This document shows positions 55,723-64,000 of a DNA stretch of 64,000 nucleotides, one piece after another. The notes beneath the pieces are model-generated. The model saw only the letters and a list, made by a program, of their open reading frames with translations. It searched no databases and was not told where the DNA came from. Both the position numbers and the translations under genes were made by a program. Within the stretch, counting starts at the first letter, position 1, and each line of letters begins with the position of its first letter. The stretch comes from Rhodosorus marinus. Taxonomy: Eukaryota > Rhodophyta > Stylonematophyceae > Stylonematales > Stylonemataceae. The DNA lies in the NCBI GenBank assembly GCA_029953675.1, contig JAMWBK010000007.1, positions 1,054,001 to 1,118,000 on the forward strand, given 5' to 3'.

Positions 55723-56230
55723 CAAGGTCGAAGGCGGAGAGGAAGCTGAACCTAGAAGGGTGGCGTACGAGTCGCGATGTATGTCACAGGAAAGGGATTT
55801 TTGTACTACATCAGTTCTCGAAGGGGCCGGGCCCGACCGGGTAACAGACTCCTCAGGCGGCCTCGACGGCGCGGCAACTGCGTCCGTTTCAGCATCGACA
55901 CCATCCACGTCAGCATCGACACCATCCACGTCAGCATCGCCTCCAGCGCAAACGCCAGCCCCCATCCGGGCTCCACTGTCAAGACACGGTTCCGCCGCAG
56001 AGCTTCCCGAACGAGATCCGCCAAAAGAGTCAAGAACTGCCCGCCACGACCCGTAGCACGACCCGTAGCGGGGGTGTGTACCGCTTGGCAGGGCAATACA
56101 TTTCTGAAACGCACCCTCCAGCTCGTCAAAAACGCCTCCGAGCCTCGAGCTGAGAGTCACGTCCAAATGCCCCTCACGGAGGCCACGCACGGCGGGATTG
56201 CTCTCCTTAGACCAAGTAGTTAAAGCATTT

Positions 56231-56283
56231 GGTGAGCTCTTGGGCAAATGAGGGTGAGCTCTTGGGCAAATGCCCAAGAGCTC
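56231..56283. repeat. Direct repeat plus short-loop hairpin
   Basis: GGTGAGCTCTTGGGCAAATG occurs twice (from 56231 and from about 56254). The second forms a perfect hairpin (56256-56283) with 13-bp arms and a 2-nt loop. Confidence 0.9.
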
Positions 56284-56300
56284 AACACGGCCGCCGGTTG

Positions 56301-56518
56301 GATTATTGCATAAGTCGTGGTGAAAGAAACCTCGCAGCCAGCGAGAACCTACACTATCTCTATCAAGCCAAAGCATTCAATAATGAGGGGGCAAACCGGT
56401 ATATGTCACCGCCGAATCGTGCTCGGTAGGGTTTGACATCGCTGCCGCGTACTGCAATTCGTTTACATGCCGTTTGGACTGAGCTGCAGCTCCTCGACGC
56501 CGAGCGGACGCGGGCATG
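56301..56518 (-). mobile_element. RLE-element C-terminal fragment
   Basis: Short minus-strand piece (CAGCGAGAACCTACACTATC through GAGCTGCAGCTCCTCGACGC) next to copy B and head-to-head with the following plus copy. Confidence 0.7.
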
Positions 56519-57423
56519 TAACCCTTTCGTAGGACATACATCGGGACTCGTATGCCACCCTTCTGAGTTTACCTTCGTGCTCGGCGTCGACTTTGGCTCG
56601 CCTGCGCGGTTTGGGGGGGAGTCTCAGCTCCCGCTTCTTCACGGTCATACGCAGGTATCCGCGGTTGGCGCTTACCGATCTCGAACTTCGTGTAAGCTTA
56701 CGACTTTACCTGGGCTTGCCGCAACCCCCTTGGCCCGTTGAGCCGGATTCTAGATGCGCATTGTGCGGGGCCATTGTGCCGTGGGGTGATTATGGTGCGC
56801 ATCTGTTGGCGTCTTGTGCGGAGGTTCAAGGGGCCCGGACCAGACGCCATACGCGGCTCAACCGCTTGCTTTTCCGCTACCTTCGTTCTCAATCGCTCGG
56901 TACGGACCGAGAAGTAGAGTATGTGGTCCCTCTGGCGGTGGCATCTGAAATTGCTGATGAGAGTGACGCCCCAGCGGTACAGCGGGTGGCGGATCTCGTT
57001 GTGACTGACCTCAATGATGATCCGTTTATTCAGAGGCTAACTACCCTGAGAATGCGCGTCGCAGTGAGTACATTGACCTCTCCATCCCTTGTCCTCAGGC
57101 GACCAGGTACTTGCCTGCGTCGGCTCGGCGTCGAGGAGCTGCAGCTCGGTCCATGCGGCAAGTGAAAGATTCGCAGTACGCGGCAGCGATGTCAAACCCT
57201 ACCTTTCGCGATTCGGCGGTGACATACCGGTTTGTCCCTCTCATTCCTGAATGCTTGGCTTGATAGACAGTGTAGGTTTACAGGGCGTCTAGACAGTCTG
57301 CTCACGGAGCTTTCTTTGACCCTGTGGCGCTCAAATGCTGCTTTATTTGTCGACGCGCGTCATCAGCGTCTTGTCTCTCGCTTCTCAGGGTAGCTAGGCT
57401 CTGAATAAACGGATCATCATCAA
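56519..57423 (+). mobile_element. RLE retrotransposon copy D, plus strand
   Basis: Runs from AACCCTTTCGTAGGACATAC to the ATC tail at 57412-57423. The frame 56593-57165 codes the linker, zinc motif (CALC...HLLASC) and endonuclease (QRVADLVVTDLN), then is interrupted by the 34-bp insertion at 57017-57050. Near-identical to copies A and C. Confidence 0.85.
57017..57050 (-). mobile_element. 34-bp micro-insertion of the element tail, AATG duplication
   Basis: AATG at 57013-57016 and 57051-57054 flank ATGATCCGTTTATTCAGAGG plus 14 bases. Siblings read GACCTCAATGCGCGTCGCAG. Confidence 0.9.
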
Positions 57424-57907
57424 AGAGAAGAAAGTGAAGTCCCGCACGAAGAGGAAGAAGAGACACTAGCAAGGTATAAAGATTCTAAGAAAGCAAAGTC
57501 CCCCGCGAGAAAAGACTGAACTTTGCGTCTAATTGGACATGCACGGCGCCCGTGGGAGACCGTGAGCACTAGCCGAGGAAAAGCAAACAAAAGCTTCCAA
57601 CCAAGTTCTGCTTGAGGATGGTCGGCCACCTCCATAAGCAGGAAATCCAAAAGAAAAGAAACCCTCCTGCGCAAGCGGTGAGGAAGAGAGACTGGGGGGC
57701 GAACGAGGGCAAAGAGGGATATCCCCAGAAGGAAAACGCCCTACAAACCCCTCGAACCAAGAGAAAAGGCGAGAACGCCAGTCCTCAAAGCTACCTGGGC
57801 TCGGGAAGAAAGCAGGAAGCTCGCAATGTTCCCTAAAAGACTCAGACATCCTGCTCCCTCACCACGGAGGAAGGTCTACGAGATGCGAATCCGCAAGGGA
57901 ATCAGAA
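57424..57907 (-). mobile_element. Duplicate of the N-terminal pol region
   Basis: Nearly identical in order and orientation to 52.47-52.88 kb (AAGTGAAGTCCCGCACGAAG onward). Codes EDWRSRLFSWFEGFVGRFPS and the region before RT. The left border abuts copy D's ATC tail. Confidence 0.75.
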
Positions 57908-58035
57908 TTATCATCATCATCATCATCAGTATATCAGAGCCTAACTACCCTGAGAAGCGAGAAACAAGACGCTGATGACACGCGTCGAACAGTAAAGCCG
58001 CGTTGGAACGCCATAAGGTCAAGGACAGCTCGATG
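57908..58035 (-). mobile_element. Tail fragment of the second RLE subfamily
   Basis: ATC run, then AGTATATCAGAGCCTAACTA and about 100 bp of the 3' end, ending AAGGACAGCTCGATG at the start of the array. Confidence 0.75.
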
Positions 58036-59349
58036 ATCCGTTTATTCAGAGGCTAACTACCCTGAGAAGCGAGAGACAAGACGCTGATGACGCGCGTCCA
58101 CAAACAAAGCAGAATTGGAGCGCCACAGGGTCAAAGAAAGCTCCGTGAGCAGACTATCTAAACGCCCTGGGTCGTTGCGGAACAGAGCTCGCAGCCAGCG
58201 AGAACCTACACTATCTATCAAGCCAAAGCACTCAATAATGAGGTGGACGAACCGGTATGTCACCGCCGAATCGCGAAAGGTAGGGTTTGACATCGACAGC
58301 TCCGGGAGGAGGCTATCAAGACGACTTGGGCTGTGATTATCATCCCTGCATCTAATTTGGACAACCTTTGGCATAGAGTCAGTGAGTGGGTTTCACCCCG
58401 CTGATGACGCGCGTCCACAAACAAAGCAGAATTGGAGCGCCACAGGGTCAAAGAAAGCTCCGTGAGCAGACTATCTAAACGCCCTGGGTCGTTGCGAAAC
58501 AGAGCTCGCAGCCAGCGAGAACCTACACTATCTATCAAGCCAAAGCACTCAATAATGAGGGGGACGAACCGGAATGTCACCGCCGAATCGCGAAAGGTAG
58601 GGTTTGACATCGACAGCTCCGGGAGGAGGCTATCAAGACGACTTGGGCTGTGATTATCATCCCTGCGCCTAATTTGGACAACCTTTGGCATAGAGTCAGT
58701 GAGTGGGTTTCATCCCGCTGATGACGCGCGTCCACAAACAAAGCAGAATTGGAGCGCCACAGGGTCAAAGAAAGCTCCGTGAGCAGACTATCTAAACGCC
58801 CTGGGTCGTTGCGAAACAGAGCTCGCAGCCAGCGAGAACCTACACTATCTATCAAGCCAAAGTACTCAATAATGAAGGGGACGAACCGGAATGTCACCGC
58901 CGAATCGCGAAAGGTAGGGTTTGACATCGACAGCTCCGTGAGGAGGCTATCAAGACGACTTGGGCTGTGATTATCATCCCTGCGTCTAATTTGGACAACC
59001 TGTGGCATAGAGTCAGTGAGTGGGTTTCATCCCGCTGATGACGCGCGTCCACAAACAAAGCAGAATTGGAGCGCCACAGGGTCAAAGAAAGCTCCGTGAG
59101 CAGACTATCTAAACGCCCTGGGTCGTTGCGAAACAGAGCTCGCAGCCAGCGAGAACCTACACTATCTATCAAGCCAAAGCACTCAATAATGAGGGGGACG
59201 AACCGGACTGTCACCGCCGAATCGCGAAAGGTAGGGTTTGATATCGACAGCTCCGTGAGGAGGCTATCAAGACGACTTGGGCTGTGATTATCATCCCTGC
59301 GTCTAATTTGGACAACCTTTGGCATAGAGTCAGTGAGTGGGTTTCATCA
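58036..59349. repeat. 317-bp tandem array, four units, chimeric
   Basis: GCTGATGACGCGCGTCCACA recurs at about 58083, 58400, 58717 and 59034, a period of 317 bp. Each unit has about 205 bp of reversed RLE 3' end, about 42 bp from the other subfamily (GACAGCTCCGTGAGGAGGCT), and about 65 bp of flank-like DNA (TCTAATTTGGACAACCTTTG). Units are over 95 percent alike by eye. The unique flank piece also occurs once outside the array at 59464-59510. Confidence 0.93.
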
Positions 59350-59463
59350 TCATCACGTTTATTCAGAGCCTAACTACCCTGAGAAGCGAGAGACAAGACA
59401 CTGATGACGCGCGTCTGCAAACAAAGCAGCATTTGAGCGCCACAGGGTCGAAGAAATCGCTGC
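59350..59463 (-). mobile_element. Last tail fragment of the nest
   Basis: ATCATCATCACGTTTATTCA and about 100 bp of the reversed 3' end, bordering single-copy DNA. Confidence 0.8.
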
Positions 59464-60438
59464 GTCTAATTTGGACAACCTTTGGCATAGAGTCAGCGGG
59501 TTCCATCCCCGCGATCTTTGTCATTGGACACGTTTTAGAGTGGATCGTATGTCATCTATACTCTGTTCCATCAAAGAGGAGCTTCTAAGAGATGTCAGAT
59601 TGGCGCAGGAGATGGAAATTGGAGCTTTTAGGAAAACCTCTTGCAGTGCAAATTTCGTGGGCCAACAACAGCAAACCAGCAAACCAGCAAACCCACCTGG
59701 TGGCCAATGATCCCATTCCTCGCCGTCCACATGATGACTACTTAGTCCTTTTGTTTCGCAATAATTTATTAAAATAGATTTTTTTTATAATAGATAATAT
59801 GCAGCGGATCCTATCCTAACGCTTTTGGGATGAATTCTGAGGGGTGGGTTCTATTTTGCCAGTGACGTGATCAGAAATAGTTTCTGAATGAAAATATGGG
59901 GTTTTTGCAAGATATTTTGCACAAATAGTGAGTATGTTCTGGGGGGACAAAGTATGTTGCGTGTGTACCTCGAGCGTTCCGTGGAGGCTGGAATATACTC
60001 CGACGTGTCCCACGACAGGTGGGACATCGTCGTACCAGTGTTTGAGCGGTGGGCCCCGTTCGGAACCAATGTCCAAGCCGTTCTCAAGGCCTTTCCTTGC
60101 ATTTGGATAGCTACTGGAGTGAGACTAGACCTTCCGCCCCTTCACCACAAAGGCCATTGTGAAGGCCCAGAGTACTGTCCCGAGGTTGGAGTGGAAAGAA
60201 ATCTAGGATTCTTGTTCGGTACTCAATTGACGTCGCGTTGGCTGTTCGGAGGGCTGGAGAGGGGGTACTTATACACAGCTTATACGCCAAGTTGGGTTGT
60301 TGGTGAACGCTTTCGGCGATTGGGGTAAGAGAGGAGGCGTGTGAGGTCGTATGGTGAGGGATGGTGACAGAAGAGATGGATATGTTCTTTGATTGGAGCG
60401 GGTGATGGTTTGGTTGTGCGGAGGGAGGGCTGGGGTGA
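59464..60438. other. Right flank of the retroelement nest, no supported gene
   Basis: Contains the single-copy form of the flank piece in the array, an AT-rich stretch at 59.75-59.8 kb, and the likely promoter of the hydrolase gene. The open frame 59888-60328 has no recognisable domain and I do not call it. Confidence 0.5.
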
Positions 60439-61574
60439 ATGATGATGTGGCTGGTGGGAGCAGTTTTCAAGGCTCTTAGGGTAGCTTCGAATCTTGTATT
60501 TTTTTTTGAGGCTCAGCGCTTGCTGGGATGTTTGATCAAGCCTACTTCTGACGAGAGGGTCCAACGTGTGGACCAGAAGGTACTGGAGGCGGCCGGGGTT
60601 GAGTTGCGTCATGAGAATGTAAAGTGCGCGGGGTACAAGATTCGTACCGTCTTCTGCGGGAATCCGACGGACCCACCGCTGGTCCTCATTCATGGGCACT
60701 CGATGAGCAGCTCGTTCTGGTATAGAAACTTTGCAGACCTTGTGAATATGGGCTACTACGTGATAGGACTGGATTTGCTCGGTTGGGGTCGGTCGGAGCG
60801 ACCTTTCTACTCTGGCGAGACTGTAGAGGACAGCGTTCATTTCTACATGGAGTCTTTCAACGAATGGAGAGTAAATTTGCGGTTGGAAAAGTTCAGCGTT
60901 ATCGCGCACAGCATTGGTGCGTACCTGGCGTACGAGTTTGCCAAAAGGCACCCTGGCACCGTGACCAGGCTAATGCTGGTCACTCCCGCGGCCATTGAAC
61001 AGAGGCTTTCCCTCCTGACGGGGATATACTTTACCCTCACACCACAGGTAGAAGACCTGAACTGAAATGGACGTTGACTGTACGCGCCGAGCGCCCATGT
61101 GCTAACCTTACTTTGCCATGATTTTGTCGAATTTTTTTTTAGACCGTCGCGAGGCGACTAGGTCTTTTGGGATATTTATTGTTTGAGATGAAGTTCCCAA
61201 AGGAGGAGCCGTATACGGCAAACAGTCTGAAAGATTTGACATGGCAACTGAACTGTCGACCAACGCCTTCAGGCGACATTGCGATTCGGCATCTGATCGA
61301 GTTCGAATCATGGAACAGGCCCGTAGTGAAACGTCCGTTCATCAACAGCCTGGAGCACCTCGAGATGCCCGTGCACGTCGTATCGGCCGACATGGACACC
61401 CTGGTTTCCATTCAATCGGTGGAGAACCTTTACAGAGCTCTAGTCAAGACCGGCACCGAGTGTACATACAACGTGACGATCGGATCGAACCACTGCCCTT
61501 TCCTCGAGGTCCCTGATCAGTTTCGAGAGATCGTAGGAAAATATTTCGACAGAAAAATGCGAGCCGGTGCTTAA
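60439..61574 (+). CDS. Alpha/beta hydrolase of the ABHD4/ABHD5 (CGI-58) type
   Basis: Serine hydrolase, probably a lipase or lysophospholipid acyl hydrolase/acyltransferase on lipids. Exons 60439-61047 and 61143-61574, with a 95-nt intron (GTAGAAG...TTTTTAG, branch TGCTAAC), give 346 residues. Motifs: oxyanion loop LVLIHGHSMSSSFWYRNF, then VIGLDLLGWGRSERP, nucleophile elbow VIAHSIGAYLAYEFA (Ser in AHSIG), catalytic Asp in VSADMDTLV, and His in GSNHCPFLEVPDQF. A hydrophobic N-terminal segment (MWLVGAVFKALRVASNLVFF) suggests membrane association. The GxSxG elbow begins with Ala here, which the family tolerates. Confidence 0.9.
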
Positions 61575-62194
61575 ACTATGACCGAAATTATTTAATCTAA
61601 GCGGAAAAAGTCTCCACCTCCCCCTCCTCCGTGTCCTTAAAGTAGTACGCTATCATGCCGCGTGTGATCACATCTACAATTGTTGTCTTCAAACCTGTTG
61701 CTAAATAAAATCTATAGGCATTGGTTGGGAGTCCAGAACATTCAATAAAGATCCTCTTCCTTTCTCCTTCCCAGTCTCGCTCGGAGCTCTACTGGCTTCG
61801 TTGGTAGAGACCCAGCAGTTGCTGGATGATTCTTGATAGGCGCAGCTCCGAAATTCGTGCTTGGCGCGTAGAGGACCTGTCGCCCGGTTGCTCTGCCTCT
61901 CCACGCCACACCTTCGAGGCAGATCAGCCAGTCGAGATCGCTCGGCAGATAGAGAAATTACCGTCCCACGATCATCCAGTAATGGACGCTCATGTTGGAA
62001 TCAGCGATAAGCAGAGCTCCCGTGTCTGTTTTGTAGCTCCAAGTGAGGCTTTGTTCGCTTTCGACGCGCTGACCAACCACGACTTGCTGCAGGACTGTGT
62101 AGGCGACAGAAAAGAGCAGAAGACATTGGAGAAGGGTAAGGGACTGTTCCAGGCTCAACTCCGTTTCCAATCAGGAGCGCTGGTTTTCTCCTGC
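61575..62194. other. Convergent intergenic gap
   Basis: 3' ends of the hydrolase (+) and RING gene (-). Minus-strand frames here may be part of the RING gene's 3' UTR. Nothing else seen. Confidence 0.45.
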
Positions 62195-63162
62195 TCACCG
62201 TGAAACGTCGCACAGAAACATGTCGACATGGGAACGTGGGCTTGTGCTTCGCGACCTTCGAGTAGGGTAGCAAGCCATGTTGTCGTACACGGTAGGAGAC
62301 GCCCGAGATGCCGAAAACCACGTCAACTCGTGAACGAAAAGCCCTGCTTGGTTTCCTAGCAGGCTTCTGAGTTTCCTCACGAGCTCGTCCCTTCCAATCC
62401 CGTGCCACAGATTTTTCAGAACGGCCTTTTCAAATTCTTCCACATGGGCAGTCCAGAAGATCGCCTGAAGATCCCGCCTGATCCACTCCCGAAGATTGCG
62501 ATCCAAAAGCACAACGATACGGCCGCTGTGATATGCCCGTGGGTCAATGCACTGCTTGATACCCAGAGCATACTGACGAACAGATCAACGAAAAAAAGAG
62601 GCATCAAACGGTAGCAAACATCAGCGAAAGCAAGAGTTGCAGTCTCTTCTGGAGGATAGGGTTCTCCGAGGGCATACCAATCTTTCCTTGTACACGATTC
62701 TCCTCCAGAGGTGCTCTTCTCCAAGTCCCTGAGGGAGATCTTCCAGCATTGCGCTGCGGTATTCAGAGATCATGCTCTGTCGAGATTTTCTTCGCCACTC
62801 CGTATGGCTAGGCGATCTTCTTTGCAAATTCACCACCGAGACCTCCCCGGTTCCTCTCTTAGTGTAGTAGAACGACTCAAGCGTCTTATTGCACAGCGGA
62901 CAGGGTACGCGCTTCTTCCTCTTCGCCCACTCTTTCAGACAATCCGTACAGAACCTATACAAACACAACCAACGTCAGGTAACGAAGTCAGTAAGACAAG
63001 AGCACATTGCAGCAAAACGAAACCGCCTCCATGCGGCATGAAAAATAAACGGAACCCCACGTACTGATGAAAACATGGAAACGTCACCGCGAGCTTTTTC
63101 ATCTGCTCAAAGCAGATAGGGCAGACATCACTCTCGTCAACTCGCACTTCACTAATATCCAT
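62195..63162 (-). CDS. RING-finger E3 ubiquitin ligase (TOPORS-like layout)
   Basis: Exons 63162-63065, 62954-62678 and 62572-62195 keep frame and give 250 residues. Introns are 110 and 105 nt. The RING is split by the first intron: CPICFEQM, then FPCFHQ joined to FCTDCLKEW, then CPLCNK, the C3HC4 pattern of a RING. Downstream are LWRRIVYKERL joined to YALGIKQCIDPRAYHSG and then LREWIRRDLQAIFWTAHVEE, DELVRKLRSLLGNQAGLFVH and ELTWFSASRAS. This C-terminal block recalls the conserved tail of TOPORS and related plant RING proteins, which add ubiquitin or SUMO to nuclear targets. The start is the ATG of MDISEVRVDE; the frame extends upstream. The 3' end could include another short exon. Confidence 0.82.
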
Positions 63163-64000
63163 CTCACAACCTCGCGCTCCCCCCCACCGGCCAATTCTCA
63201 ATAAAATCGTTTCCTTTTACACTCCCCAAAAACTAAAACTCGAACGATCAATTCTCAAAATTTTCTAGTTTATCACGTCCTACAATATCAAAACTCCGAG
63301 CACACGTCCGTGCTCCCCAATTCCTCTCTCGACTCGCCAGTAGCTCGACGAAAACCAAAATTAGATCCAAAGCAAAACTTGTCTTGGCTTTTCCAACGGT
63401 GTTTCCTACTTGCCCTGAACTGCCTGCACAGGAACTCTTCCAAACCCAAACCACGGAACTGTTGTTTTCTCTCTCTCTCAAAGCAAAGCCTCTATGGACG
63501 TTTTCCTCATTCAATATCTCCTGGCATGGTGCTGGAAGTGGATATCGCTTCCCGCATTGTGAGTGTTGAGTGAGAATATCTTCGGAGATATCGACATGAT
63601 CTATGGAACGAGTAGCTAGTGGGCACACACACAGTCCTGGTGGTTTGTCTCGATGAAAGCTACTGTTTGTAAACGAGGCTTCCAAAAGCATATCTTATTG
63701 CGGGAAGGCGTCTCTTCTTCCGGATGAATGGTTAGAACTATTCGCTCAGATCACCTAACGGACATATTGCCCCACGGAACCGGGAAACACGCCATGGGAT
63801 TTCTACACTGCAAGGGCATCGGTTACTGATTTCTGTTTTCGTTTTCGTTTTTCTCTGGTCGGTAAGGTGATAACATTTACAGAGTCGAATCAATCGCCAC
63901 GTCCTTCAAGTCACGTTTGCGATCCACCATCAATAACCTGGCAATATAAGCGATTTCCGCTCCAGCGCTTATAACATGTCCGGACAGACCGCGCTTTTAA
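63163..64000. other. Upstream flank, no supported gene
   Basis: Likely promoter of the RING gene. A minus-strand frame of 147 residues (63691-63248) overlaps plus-strand frames, has no domain, and is not called. Confidence 0.45.

Larger units (their letters stand above)
54880..56300 (-). mobile_element. RLE retrotransposon copy B with a long open frame
   Basis: The longest open frame of the nest (56376-54916, 486 residues) covers, in order, a post-RT linker rich in Asp/Val/Ser, FFTVIPAYQRLVMTDFEM and the zinc motif (CNLCGSHVPCGEFGEHLLA, then SC). It continues with RHTRLNRLLFRYLRSQ, the endonuclease (VADLVVVTDLSARRSEYVDF), ATARCRGAAAWSMRQVKESQ, and the shared end LVSRFSG. Its first 25 residues come from a neighbouring fragment. 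It belongs to a second subfamily (tail AAACTGATGATGATG). RT is missing, so it is 5'-truncated, but it may be the most recent copy because the frame is uninterrupted. Confidence 0.85.

Noticed and set aside
58036-59349. CRISPR-like array
   Set aside because: Units are 317 bp, contiguous and without unique spacers, and they code retroelement 3' ends. This is a tandem repeat in a eukaryote.
54013-59463. Many frames repeated as independent small genes (for example SRFSG-ending proteins)
   Set aside because: They are pieces of one retroelement protein in broken copies, not separate genes.
59888-60328. 146-residue frame upstream of the hydrolase
   Set aside because: No domain and no splice link to the hydrolase; composition unlike neighbouring genes.
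63248-63691. 147-residue minus-strand frame
   Set aside because: No recognisable motif, mixed composition, and competing plus-strand frames; likely chance.
1-64000. tRNA, snRNA or rRNA genes
   Set aside because: I looked for T-loop-like GTTCGAATC boxes and conserved rRNA blocks and found none convincing; a covariance-model scan would be needed to exclude tRNAs or small RNAs.

Overview
The window is nuclear DNA of a eukaryote. Protein-coding genes are split by GT-AG introns of about 50-130 nt, and many introns carry a CTAAC/CTAAT-like branch point. Several products look organelle-targeted (a DnaJ-type zinc-finger protein, a PPR protein, a HIT protein), which suggests an alga. A red or other unicellular alga would fit, but nothing seen here fixes the lineage.

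Layout. 1-4.2 kb: AT/homopolymer-rich, no convincing gene, one long-armed hairpin. 4.3-5.6 kb: secreted Cys-containing orphan (+). 6.1-7.3 kb: secretory sulfotransferase (-). 11.2-16.0 kb: many-exon double FtsX/MacB-type permease (+) with one apparent frameshift. 16.4-19.4 kb: PRP40/TCERG1-like splicing factor (-) with four WW domains. 20.7-21.6 kb: HIT hydrolase (-) built from five exons, two of them microexons. 22.8-23.6 kb: polytopic membrane orphan (+). 24.8-27.8 kb: gamma-tubulin complex component (+). 29.0-29.6 kb: plastid-type DnaJ zinc-finger protein (+). 30.7-31.9 kb: divergent cap-methyltransferase-like protein (-). 33.6-34.8 kb: RNA polymerase I/III subunit RPAC1 (+). 35-37.5 kb: PPR protein (-). 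39.3-40.1 kb: Fes1/HspBP1 (+). 60.4-61.6 kb: ABHD4/5-like hydrolase (+). 62.2-63.2 kb: RING E3 ligase (-).

From about 40.7 to 59.5 kb the housekeeping order is broken by a nest of retroelements. Most are 5'-truncated copies of one family of non-LTR retrotransposon. Its protein ends in a reverse transcriptase, a CCHC zinc motif and a restriction-like endonuclease (RLE). Its 3' UTR is only about 20 nt and is followed by an (ATC)n tail. Copies sit inside one another in both orientations. Flanking duplications of 4-8 bp can be read directly by comparing interrupted with intact copies, and some insertions are only 20-34 bp long. One target point inside the element itself was used at least twice. 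A rearranged Ty3/gypsy element (protease, partial RT, an inverted duplication of integrase, a chromodomain-like end, then an LTR-like segment and gag) lies in the middle, and a 317-bp tandem array closes the cluster. Small hairpins that arose by inverted templated insertion recur through the nest. Older, more divergent RLE relics lie at about 32.7 and 41 kb.

The cellular genes do not form a pathway; they are ordinary independent eukaryotic loci. The unusual biology is the retroelement nest and its self-insertion record.
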